A stretch of DNA of 64,000 nt, from NCBI GenBank assembly GCA_009760855.2, contig WPIO01000095.1:590501-654500 (forward strand), given 5' to 3'. Each line of letters opens with the position of its first letter. Within the stretch, counting starts at the first letter, position 1. Origin of the DNA: Cristatella mucedo (Eukaryota > Bryozoa > Phylactolaemata > Cristatellidae). Of this stretch, positions 54,411-64,000 are shown piece by piece. The translations under genes and the position numbers were made by a program. The notes below the pieces were generated by a model, which worked only from the letters and a program-made list of their open reading frames with translations, was not told the origin of the DNA and did no database searches.

Positions 54411-54858
54411 CAAGGATATGTTCTGTCACGACCCAGTCAGACAGGCCAGATTGGACCAGACAGGTGTAGTTCGTATGTATGTATTGTATGCAGGCTCCTC
54501 TGATAAGCCACTGGTGAGCTGTTAGAAGCACCACCGAGAGGGGCCGGTGCACAGCTGTGGTCCACCTGTGATGTGGTATGGACACAGGCCTGTAACCAGC
54601 TGGTGGTCAGATGGTGGATTCACCATCAGGGTCGGCCAGTGCACTGCTGTGGTCCGCCTTGGTCAAATGGTGGATTCACCATCAGGGTCGGCCAGTGCAC
54701 CGTTGTGGTCGATGAGTCATCGGAGTCGACCAGGGGAGGGCAGTCGTGTGAGGGCAGGGGCTGAGGGGAGCCGTGCGCTCTTGGGCTCCGTGCATTAGTA
54801 ATAAACTGTCGGTGTTGGGCATCGGCTGTCTCTCTGCTGTGCGAACAAACTACAACAG
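54411..54858 (+). mobile_element. candidate solo LTR
   Basis: About 450 bp beginning TGTTCTGTCACGACCC and ending CTACAACA, with AATAAA at 54800-54805 about 50 bp from the end, an LTR-like arrangement. It contains a 56-bp tandem duplication (from 54611 and 54667, ATGGTGGATTCACC...). The flanks GGATA and GGTAT are similar but not identical. No second copy is present. Confidence 0.35.
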
Positions 54859-54869
54859 GTATGAGCCAA

Positions 54870-55189
54870 ACCAACTCAAGAACCTCACCGGCCTCAGTGC
54901 GATCGCTTTTCTCAAACTCTCAATCATTCATGTGATAGTCAAACATGATAATGCTGACGTGGCGACGCTACCAGCATTGTCGAAACTAGAATGACTCTAT
55001 TGGTGTGGATGAGAGTTACCTTAACACAGCGGTGCTGCTCACATTCCAATTACGAAATCAGTGAAAAACTATCTTCACTCCACAAGCTGTTCAGCGACAT
55101 CTTTTTCTAGCATCTTCGGAAAAAAGTAAGAAGGAAGACTTGACGGTAATTAGCTAGAGTTCTGCAGTCAAATCTAGCTCTTTACACCA
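54870..55189. other. unassigned
   Basis: Nothing recognisable between the candidate LTR and the open frame at 55190. Confidence 0.4.
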
Positions 55190-55425
55190 TTATTTAAATG
55201 ATGGCGATTCGAATGGCTTTGCGACGATCTCTCCATCGAGTGAAGTGGAAGACAATTTATTGACGTTAATCACCGCACGTTCATCTTCTGCACAAACTTT
55301 AAAAAACTCCATTAGAAATACGGCAATTGGTTTCCGTGCGCTCAGGGTGTGTCCCGTAAAAGATCGTCCCTGCGCCCGTCCCTTCACGACGAAGACATGC
55401 GAAAACCAGTTGGCTCCACTTGTAG
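55190..55425 (-). other. unexplained open frame ending next to an L-A LINE
   Basis: A minus-strand frame open for about 78 codons reads GRAQGRSFTGHTLSARKPIA, VFLMEFFKVCAEDERAVINV, then NKLSSTSLDGEIVAKPFESP and a stop. Its amino-acid balance looks protein-like, but the plus strand is also open over much of it. No family is recognised. The LINE tail at 55426 marks its upstream limit. Confidence 0.22.
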
Positions 55426-55760
55426 TAATAATAATAATAATAATAATAATGCACTTGATAAATCCCCTCAGAGAACTCAATCTCTTTCTAGGCGCTTTAC
55501 ATTTGCTGCAAAGGGAAACGCGATTGAATGGTGAGTAATATCATGCCTGATAAACAACATGAATAGCATAGTTAGGGGTGACATGCACAGGGTCAGCATG
55601 CAAGTGTGGTTAGTGGCAGCATGCACAGTGTCAGCAAGCATAAGCACATGAAGGACGAATCACAGGGACCCACTAAATGCTGTCCACATTTTCGTGTTTT
55701 CAAGTTCTTTTTAAATGTGGTCAAGTCAGAGGATGTTCTAACAAAAGTAGTACACGGTCC
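55426..55760 (-). mobile_element. LINE L-A, 3' end
   Basis: (TAA)n at 55426-55450, stem AAAGCGCC ... GGGG (minus sense), 3' UTR, then the last ORF2 codons (SSDLTTFKKN) ending at about 55760. Confidence 0.88.
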
Positions 55761-57150
55761 GTTGTCACGGCTGCACCCTAGCGAATGCTTGCAGAATATC
55801 GAGTAGCAGAATCGCAAACCAGTCACCGCTGCTAGTTATCACAGCTACCAGCGGAGACATGACGTGCGACCACAAATCCTTAAGAAGAAGTCAAATCGCT
55901 CACGCAGGTGGACGGTGGGGGAGGGCGGAAAGTCAAATTTGAGGTGACCTCTGCGCCAGCCGCTAACACTTACCGAGATTCCCTCGAGAAAGCACTATCG
56001 AGCTCATTCCTCTCGAGTCTTCCATGAGCAGGGCAGTCTCGCTCATGCCAGTTTGGTTGTACCGATGCATACGGGCTGCTAACAACTAGAAGTGGGGATT
56101 TCCCCAACGAGTTCAGTGTCCGTGGGCGTGGTGCCATAGTGAGTACCTCATTTAATCGCAGTCTCTAGATACTGAAAGATAGATTATCAGCATAATATTA
56201 GTCTCAAATAATGAGAGCCGTGTAGGAACTTCGTGCGGTAGAGATCACTACGTGCTGTTATAGTTCACGATCAGTATTAGAACCGCAGCGACGCTGCCAC
56301 GCTAATACGGCTACGTCTACCGTAGCTTTAGGTGGTTCCCCTACCGTCAGGCATGCACAGCTTGCCTGACAACCGTCAGTGAAAGCAGCACTTGGAAGCT
56401 AATGCCTGGTCGGTACCTGTTTATATAATTTTGGCGATTCTAAAATTGTTGTATATCTTGTTCGTTTTCGCAACCAAATAGAGTTCTGATCGTGAGCCAC
56501 ACGGTTTCTACAGGTCAGCTGGTGTGGCTCTCTTGTCCGCGTGTCTGCTTGTTTCAATAAAGCTTACCTGTACTAGCATTATCGTGCCGTCATTATCGTT
56601 TACAGCCAAGCGCTCAATAAGTAGCTTGCTGTGGCGTGGGATGCTTCTAGCTAATGGATGAGAAGGAAACCACGCGACCGAATACCATTTCAAAGCCGCA
56701 TTTCACTAAGCGATAACTTATGCCGGTGGCTATCTCATCAGCAGAGTTCACTAGTTGTAGCGGTGGGCCCACCACCTAGGCGTCAAACCGCTGCATTTCA
56801 TTTGGTGGGCGTAGCAAAGCACGTACTCACAAAAAAGTTATTCGCGCATTCGTGGAGCTTAGCACTGGACATCCGAAAGATGTGTTTGAGAAATCGAATT
56901 GTCTGTAGACAGAAAAAGTATTCGTTTCAGCCTTTCATATTCAAGAATCACGCACACATACCACGAGCAAATATCAGACGGGTGGTTATGCCCAGATCAA
57001 AAGACAATAAGGCTTCTAAGGGAAACAAGATAATCTGGAGAAGGTTGGTGGTGTCCGGATATGAGAAGCAGTTTTTGAATTTATTTGCCCTTAGCTGTAC
57101 ATAGGAGTTCACTCTACTGTTAACAGACCATATCAGCGATACGTTACCTG
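55761..57150. other. unassigned intergenic DNA
   Basis: No repeat or splice-supported exon found. A 148-codon plus-strand frame at 56658-57104 has no recognisable domain and no start context. Confidence 0.4.
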
Positions 57151-57154
57151 CTTA

Positions 57155-57715
57155 GTGCATCGTACCGCCGTAGGAAGTACTGTGCATCGTAGGTCAACGA
57201 ATGTGTTGCGACTACCAATCCTGTTCCGCCGAGCCATGCCATTTGAAAGTCCATTCAGTTGGACTTCCAAACACATTCAGTACACAATAGTAATTCTACG
57301 TCGTACGGCCCGGGCGACAGTACAGTCTGCAGCCGCATATAATAACCTGTCTGATGCAGTAAGCATGACACTTAGAAGTGCTCTTGATGAGCATGTTCCA
57401 GTAAATTAAATCCTTGTTAAGTCACAGATGCCTTATCCACAACTGCTGATGTCTAAGATCAACCACCTCCTTAACCGCTCCCAGGTTAGCTCCTTACTTG
57501 GAGATCCTTGTGATGATCTAACTGATCGCTTCACCGGCTTCTTTGTCAACAAGTTAGACGAGATCAAGGCGACCATCCCTAGGGTGGCAGCATCCCCTCT
57601 GGCATCCTGTTCCTCAATTCCATGCAGCACCTTAATGTCTACATTCAATGAGGTTGCTATTACTAGTGACCTCGTTCTGAAGCTCATAACCCAATTAAAC
57701 AAGAAGAGTAGTCTT
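57155..57715 (+). mobile_element. LINE ORF2 linker fragment
   Basis: The plus strand encodes ALDEHVPV, SKINHLLNRSQVSSLLGDPC, then DLTDRFTGFFVNKLDEIKAT, the pattern between endonuclease and reverse transcriptase in L2/CR1 LINEs ('...FF..KI..I'). It is cut at about 57716 by an oppositely oriented L-A tail. Confidence 0.7.
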
Positions 57716-58660
57716 CTAATAATCATAACAATAATAATAATAAACTTGACATAGTGCCCTCAGAGAACCCAATCTCCCCACAGGCACCTCACATTTGTTG
57801 CGAAGGAAGCACGATCGAATGGTTAGTGGTAGCATGCTCAATAAACAATAAGAATAACATGGTTAGGAGTGACATGCGCAGGGTCAGCATGCAAGTATGG
57901 TTAGTGGCAGCATGCACAGTGTCAGCACGGATGAGCACATTAAGGACGACTCACATGGACCCACTAAATGCTGTGATAAATAGATGTGTTCTAAGTTTCT
58001 TTTTAAATGTAGAAAAATCAGGAGATGTTGTGTCGCAAGTCGGACTAAGTTCTAGGCTTTGGGCACATACGAACTAAAGGCACGGTCTCCAAAATATTTG
58101 AGGTTTGTAAGAGGTATAGGTAAACAATTATATTCCAAAAAGCTGGTGGTACGATGCTTAGCACGGTGGGGGAGTAGATCTGATAGGTAGGCTGGAGCCA
58201 AAGAGTGAGGGGACCTAAAAGTGAGTGACCGAACCCTGAAGTCGATGCTTTGCTTGATTGGTAGCCAGTGCAGGTCGGTGAGAAGTGGTGAGACGTGGCG
58301 ACTGTGACGCTCACGACAAACAAGCCTACCTGTAGAGTTTTGCACCAACTGTGAGCGTCTGATTGCACAGGCCGGCAGACCAGCAAGTAGTGAGTTGCAG
58401 AAGTCGAGATAGAATGTCACAAATGCATAGACCAATTTAGATGTAGTGCCATTGTCTAAGAAAGCCCGAATTTTAGCAATGTTATATAGCTGCAAGTAGG
58501 CACACTTAACTGTGGAGCTGATGTGGTCGTCTAACGAAAGGTTACTTTGGAACATAGCACCTAGATTTCGTGAAAATTCAGAAGAAGATATGCTGGTAGA
58601 GCTGATTTTTAACTGTAGCCTTTCCAACTTCTGAATCATACTTGTTTTGTTTGCCCATAA
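57716..58660 (-). mobile_element. LINE L-A, longest reverse-transcriptase 3' segment on this strand
   Basis: From the tail at 57716-57800 back to about 58660. The minus strand encodes SNLSLDDHISSTVKCAYLQL, CAIRRSQLVQNSTGRLVCRE, then LHWLPIKQSIDFRVRSLTFR and onward in one frame (58639-58052). It is inserted into another LINE fragment. Confidence 0.9.
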
Positions 58661-58924
58661 CTAATAAGTTAGTCATTCAATTTAATAAGTTTGCTGCCAT
58701 CCATGTGCAGATGTCATCAATGCGTGCAGCAAGGGAGTTGAGAGAATTCGACGTGCTGGAGGGCTGGGAAGGACCCTATTCCAACTGTCCTGCATCAATG
58801 ATCCATAGATCTACTGCTCGCCATGCATTACTAACATCATAAATATGTAATTAGCTTCAGGTCATGTCCAAGTACCCTTCAAAAAGGCTATAGCCACACC
58901 ACTTCTCAAGAAAGCAACACTAGA

Positions 58925-59400
58925 CCACATAGAGCCCCCAGAGAACTCAATCTCTTTCTAGGCACTTTGCATTCACTGCAGAGGAAGCACGATTGAATGA
59001 ATGGTAGTAGCATGCTTAATGATAACAAGCACAACATGTTTAGGGGTGACATGCACAATGTAAGCATGCAAGAATGGTTCGTGGCAGCATGCACAGTGTC
59101 AGCACGAATAAGCACGTACAGCAAGAATCACATGAACCCAGTAAATGCTTGATACAATATAATTAAATATAATTATATTTTATCTTTGTAGGTTCTTTTA
59201 AAATGTGGCAAAAATCAGGGATTACGCAAGGCAGGTCGGAAATGAGTTCCAGGCTTAGGGAGTTTAAGAACTAAAGGCGCGGTCTTCAAAAGATTTGAGG
59301 TCCTTTAAAAGGTATAGGTGAACGAATAGATTCCGAAAAGCGAGTGATATGCTTAGCCTGGTGAGGGAGTATATTCTGAAAAGCCAGTGGTATGATGGTG
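58925..59400 (-). mobile_element. LINE L-A, decayed copy
   Basis: Tail stem (minus sense AAAGTGCC TAGAA AGAGA TTGAGT TCTCT) at about 58930-58970, 3' UTR and scrambled C-terminal codons follow. Confidence 0.7.
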
Positions 59401-59499
59401 GGAGAGTAGTTAAGGGCAAACCAGTGTGGTACAGAAATTGGAAAGGTTAATGCTCTCAATCGGCTCTGCCAGCATATCTTCTGTTGAATCTGCACAAAC

Positions 59500-60355
59500 T
59501 TTAGGTGTACTGTTCCAAAGTGACCTTGCATTAGATTAACACATCAGCTCCACAGTTAAGTGTGCCTACCTCCAGCTAAATAACATGGTTAAAATTCGGG
59601 CTTTCTTAGACAGGGATACCACATCTAAATTGGTCCATGCATTTGTGACATCCCGTCTCGACTTCTGTAAGTCACTGCTTTGGTGGTCTACCGGCCTGTG
59701 CAATTAGGGGCTTACAGCTAGTGCAAAACTCTGGAGGTAGGGTTGCCTGTCGTGAGCGGTGAATTTGCCACAGCACACTACTTCTCACCAACTTGCACTG
59801 ACTCTCAGTCAAGCAAAGCGTCGACTTCAAGGTTCGGTCACTCACTTTTAAGTCCCTTCATTGCTTGGCTTCAGCCTACCTATCAGATCTACTCCCCCAC
59901 CAGGCTAAGCATCGTACCACCTGCTTTTTAAAATCTAATCGTTTACCTGTACCTCGTCAAGAACCTCAAATCCTTTGGAGACTGTGTCTTTAGTTCGTAT
60001 GCACCCAAAGCCTGGAACTCACTATTGACTTCTTGTGTCGCCTCATCCACTGACTTGACCACATTCAAAAGGAACTAAAAATGCATCTAATTATCACGAG
60101 ATTTAGTGGGTCCATACGATTCGTCCTTTACGTGCTTATTTGTGCTGACACTGGGCATGCTGCTACTCACCAGATTTGCCTGCTTACCCCGTGCATGTCA
60201 CCCCTAACCATGTTATTCTTGTTGTTTATTGAGCATGCTACCATTAACCCTTCAATCATGCTTCCTATGCAGCAAATGCAAAGTGCCTAGAAATAGATTG
60301 AGTTCTCTGAATGCGCTATAACAAAAGTATTACGAGTACTATTGCAATTATTATT
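59500..60355 (+). mobile_element. LINE L-A, decayed copy
   Basis: The plus strand shows TTGGTCCATGCATTTGTGAC, TCCCGTCTCGACTTCTGTAA (HAFVTSRLDFC), then the C-terminal region with frameshifts, 3' UTR, stem-loop near 60280-60320 and (TTA)n-type end near 60350. It is nearly head-to-head with the preceding copy. Confidence 0.8.
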
Positions 60356-60379
60356 ACACCCTGTCTGCTCGCAGTCATG

Positions 60380-62535
60380 GAGCATCCTTTCTATTTACGA
60401 AAAAACTTCAATGGATGCGCCTTGTTAATCTCTGGCCTGAACGCCGTTTAAAGAAGTCTGGTTCTGATAAAAGTCTAGTCAATTTAAAAGACTTCCTTCA
60501 AGCCTACACTCGGAAGCCTAGAAAAGACAGGGCTTCTTGTTTCACCCGAAAACTGAAGTCCTGCTAGTTTGACCAAAAACGATTTATAAGAGGGTATACA
60601 TTTTTCTGGCCCGTGCTGAGAGGTCTCACTCTCCAGATATTAACTGCTCGACCGAAAGGTTTTAAGCCTTTTTCACTGAAAAAATTGTGCACATTATGCC
60701 TCCATAAAGCCCCCCACTAAAGCAAATGTTGAATCGAAACCTGTGATCTTCTATAAAAGATTTTCTGAGATTTATGCATGCGATGTGGCTACCTTCATAA
60801 GGTCTAGAAAAGAGCCTGTCTCCTGAAGACCCTCTACAATCATCCTTGTGGTCTTTGCTGGCAGAAAATTTTAGCCCAGCCTTAATCGAGATATGTAATA
60901 TTTCTCTGGAATAGGGGTTGTACCCAAGTCCTTCAAATCGGCCATCATTAGATCGATACTTGGAAGCTTGGATTAGATGGAGAGTTCCTTCCAAACTATC
61001 ACTCAGAACTTCTACGAACCGAGGAAATGCTGCGATGGTGCTACCCTGGTTTGACCAAGTGGCAAAGGTGCTCGACCGAGGTCAGGGTGCTTGCCTTGGT
61101 CTGCTGAGGTCTTAGGCTTGATATGTGGATATGAGGAAATTATCGCTAAGCGGCTTGTAGCACACACTGAAAAGATCAAATGTATTATTATTAACAAATT
61201 TGTCAGAACAATTTCCATCAGCAAGCGGCAGCACTCCACTGAAACTGCTCTCTTCCGTGTAACCAATGACATCAAATGCAGCAACGATGACATGAGTACC
61301 ACTGTCCTAGTGCTGCTAGATTTATCAGCTGCCTTACGACACTATTGATCACGATATTTTACTTGAACGATTGAGAACAACGATCGGCCTGGCAGACAAG
61401 GGACTGGTGTGGTATAAATCGTACTTGTTCAATCATGTTCAATCAGTGTCGTGTGGGGGTCAGGTCTCATCCACCAGACTAGGCACCTGTTGAGTCCCTC
61501 AAGGCTCCACCCTCGGTCTATTACTGTTCTGCATTTATACTCGACCTCTGAGAAAAGTGATTAACACTAATGGAAAACGATGTCACTTTTAGGCTGATGA
61601 TACTGTATTTGTAATTTAAACCATTGGAACCTGCAGCTGTGACTGATAAACTGAACGCTTGCCTTGCAAACATTCTTTCCTGCATGTTGGCCAATTTCCT
61701 TAAACTAAACGACGATAAAACGGAACTGCTACTCAAAGGACACCCCAAGCGTGTGGCAGGACTATACTGCTTAGTTTGCTCTTTTAATAGGTGATGCTGT
61801 TGTGTGACCTTCACATTGTGCTCGGAATTAAGGTGTCGTTTTCGACAGCTGCCTAAATTTTGAAAGCTTCATTGAGATGACTGCCTCCATAGCTGGCCAT
61901 CATGTCTAATCCCTGAGATTGGGAGCTGTCTTCCACGGCGGCTTTCAAAATTTAACTGGTTTACAAGTCCCAGAGGCTTGACCACGTTGTCTCCTTTGCC
62001 GAAAAGGGCTTGTTTGGCTGCCGATCGACCAACGGATACAGAGCAAAGTTCTTACCATGACCCACAAGGCCAAGGCTTGGCTCCTTCGTACCTAGCTGAA
62101 TTGCTGCACCAATCTCATCCTCCATAAATTAGCTGTTCTGTTCCTCTGCTTAAAGACCATTGGCGACAGAAGCTTTTAGCTAATAATAATAATAAAGTAC
62201 TTGATAAAGTGCCCCCAGAGAACTCAATCTCTTTCTAGGCGTTTTACATTTGCTGCAAAGGTAGCTCTGCAGACTGTGGAACTAGCTTCCACAATACTTC
62301 AGCAACGACAGCTACTCTCCTGATGCCAGCTGTGGCACATCCTTTCCAGCCGTTCTAAACTGCTGCTTCCATGCTATTCCTTACCTCAACTGCTCTCCTG
62401 ACTCAGCTATGCTTTTCACTTTCTCTTTGCTGATGAAATTCTCTTTTGAGATGAAGTCTGTTGGCTGCCGAATGCGTACCGAAAGCCGCTTAGGCTGTGA
62501 CTTCGCAATACAAGACTTTCGTAACACCCACATAG
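60380..62535 (+). mobile_element. LINE L-B, long decayed copy with reverse transcriptase
   Basis: Plus strand in order: linker (ACTCGGAAGCCTAGAAAAGA near 60510), reverse transcriptase start (STETALFRVTNDI near 61230), VLVLLDLSAA followed by a frameshift into DTIDHDILLERL (61310-61370), a VPQGS-like segment near 61495, and the catalytic box at 61590-61601 where Tyr is replaced by a stop (TAG GCT GAT GAT). The C-terminus and 3' end run to about 62535. It is interrupted at 62183-62265 by an L-A tail. Inactive. Confidence 0.85.
62183..62265 (-). mobile_element. LINE L-A tail inserted in L-B
   Basis: (TAA)n, then the L-A stem-loop on the minus strand, about 80 bp. TAGCT flanks both sides (CTTTTAGCT|AATAAT ... 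GCAAAGG|TAGCTCTGC), a probable 5-bp target-site duplication, and the L-B sequence continues on both sides. Confidence 0.8.
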
Positions 62536-62539
62536 TCAT

Positions 62540-64000
62540 TGTTGATTTACAAACCAAGTTACACCAGGCATAATGGAAAAGTCAAGGAAGAGTGAGACAG
62601 AGAGACGAGTTTACCTTCCACTGAGAGCTGTGTATATGTCGCGTCCACTTGCATGCATATGACTCACAGTTGTACGCGAGATGAATTTGCCGACAATCAC
62701 CAACACCAAATTTATTCCATCTCTTTTTATACTCAGAGCTCAGTCGTAAGTCAACTGTACAGTCACCAGCGATTCCACACCCAATGCTTACGACCATCTA
62801 TTTTTGGTGCTGCCAAAAACCAAGCCGTCAGCTCAGCCCATGACCAAGAAGCATGTAGCACTCGAGTTTAAGCCTGTCAAATCGCTATTTATGACTGCGA
62901 AGCTACATGTCACTTTGGATTAGAAGCATATGCATGCGAGGGTCAAGTTATTTATAAAACCATCTGCTTTGTATTAGGTAGACAGTGATCTGGCCCTCAA
63001 GCAGTTTTGGTTCTTCAGACGACTCTTCAGTTGCTTGTTATGTAACAATGCAACGTTCCTTACCGAAGTAGAAATGCAAATGAAGCTAAGGAGTTTCATT
63101 TTCACGATTCTTTGCCGACGAGATTCTGTCTGTGACCGTTGTTTATGAGTAGGTGAGCAAAAGAGCAAGGGACAGTAGGATGCCTAACCTACTAAAGATC
63201 GATTTCAATTCGATGCCGGTTGCCAAGTCTTCAGTTAGCAGGCGAAGGCCAATGTCTACATCCATCAGAAGTCAGGCCGAATGTGTACCAAAAGCCGCTT
63301 ACGCTTTGAGTATGCAATAGAAAACTTTCCAGACCAACTTAGTCTTTGTGGCTTTGTCGACTTACAGACAGGGATACACTACACATTACACGCAAGGCGC
63401 TAGGTTAAAGCTCGGGATCCTCGCGACGGTTACGCGATGATATCAGGCTACATGTAGGCACTTGCCGATCGCAACCCGAGCCACCAATTGAGCTTATGGG
63501 CGTGTCCCTGTGCCTTTGAGTATCACACAATCACCGAAACCACGATTACTCGTGTCTGGGCCGCGACGCAAAACTAAAACGTTGCAACCGATTAACCATC
63601 AACGCTCATTGTTACAGCTACAGCTAATGGGACCCGTTGACCCCATCTACTTGACAAGCAGAAGACGAAACTGACGAACCGAAAGTAGTCCAGCCTGGCT
63701 CTTATGTAAGTAATCCAACTGCAAAGCGAAAGCTTGCACTGGCATGAGGAAGTCAGCTTTTATTAATGCTACAGCTACTGCTACTATTCCCAATAATTAA
63801 TGTCGAGTCAAGAGTAGCTGCCAGCAGAGCACCCCTCCTCCCATTGGGTCAGCCGCTGGCTAAGCGAGGCTGCTGCGTAGGCTGCCACTGACGTATATCG
63901 CTTAATGCCGCACACACCAAAGAGCATTGTTAGACACGGTAACGATCGAACACCCCGACGACACACCAGCGCTTACTGTCGCGAAAATTTGCAGCAGGCG
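62540..64000. other. mostly unassigned 3' end of window
   Basis: Apart from an L-B 3' tail at 63255-63400 I see no gene or repeat here. Short open frames are not supported by splice sites or recognisable domains. Confidence 0.4.
63255..63400 (+). mobile_element. LINE L-B, 3' tail fragment
   Basis: Contains GTACCAAAAGCCGCTTACGC, then AGAAAACTTTCC and GACAGGGATACACTACACAT, matching the last codons and 3' terminus of L-B. Confidence 0.65.

Noticed and set aside
56658-57104. 148-codon plus-strand frame
   Set aside because: No recognisable domain or splice context; length is compatible with chance in this window.
1-64000. CRISPR arrays, operons, prophage or bacterial contamination
   Set aside because: No regularly spaced repeats with unique spacers; genes have introns, and retroelements and SINEs are of animal type throughout.

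Overview
This is a nuclear window from a metazoan, probably an invertebrate. Genes are split by canonical GT-AG introns. Introns and intergenic DNA are full of L2/CR1-type non-LTR retrotransposon debris, tRNA-derived SINEs, Tc1/mariner relics and long GA and TG microsatellites. There are no operons, ribosome binding sites or prokaryotic features. I cannot place the phylum from sequence alone.

Three protein-coding loci can be supported, all by joining exons on frame, splice sites and intron phase. (1) 1-7657, + strand: the last three exons of an SRBD1/Tex-type protein, ending in an S1 RNA-binding domain. (2) 10682-44274, + strand: a head-to-tail cluster of three genes of the C19orf47 family, each opening with a SAM domain. 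Copy A (about 10.7-14.1 kb) and copy B (about 17.6-22 kb) are GC-rich, diverged and incompletely resolved at the 3' end. Copy C (about 30.4-44.3 kb) is the best preserved: eight phase-compatible exons give about 558 residues, ending at a stop and followed by a poly(A) signal. Equivalent exons of A, B and C share intron phases, so the cluster arose by whole-gene duplication. (3) About 51.0-46.06 kb, - strand, convergent with copy C: a SYNJ2BP/OMP25-like tail-anchored PDZ protein. The PDZ core lies on two exons and the membrane anchor on a third, which is short and has no ATG.

The rest is mostly repeats. LINE family 'L-A' ends in a conserved stem-loop followed by (TTA)n. LINE family 'L-B' has an endonuclease and reverse transcriptase but no intact copy. 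One tRNA-derived SINE family carries the same 3' stem-loop as L-A, so L-A is its probable mobilising partner. A second SINE family has a different 3' hairpin. Nested insertions, one with a clear 8-bp target-site duplication, give a relative chronology. Between copies B and C lies an exon-like 115-nt unit present twice, about 94% identical, with recognisable similarity stopping at the splice sites.

The most interesting items are the phase-conserved C19orf47 cluster, the exon-precise duplication, the SINE/LINE shared 3' stem-loop, and a 78-bp near-perfect palindrome at 49.2 kb. Exons were read by eye; transcript evidence is needed for the first exons and the 3' ends of copies A and B.
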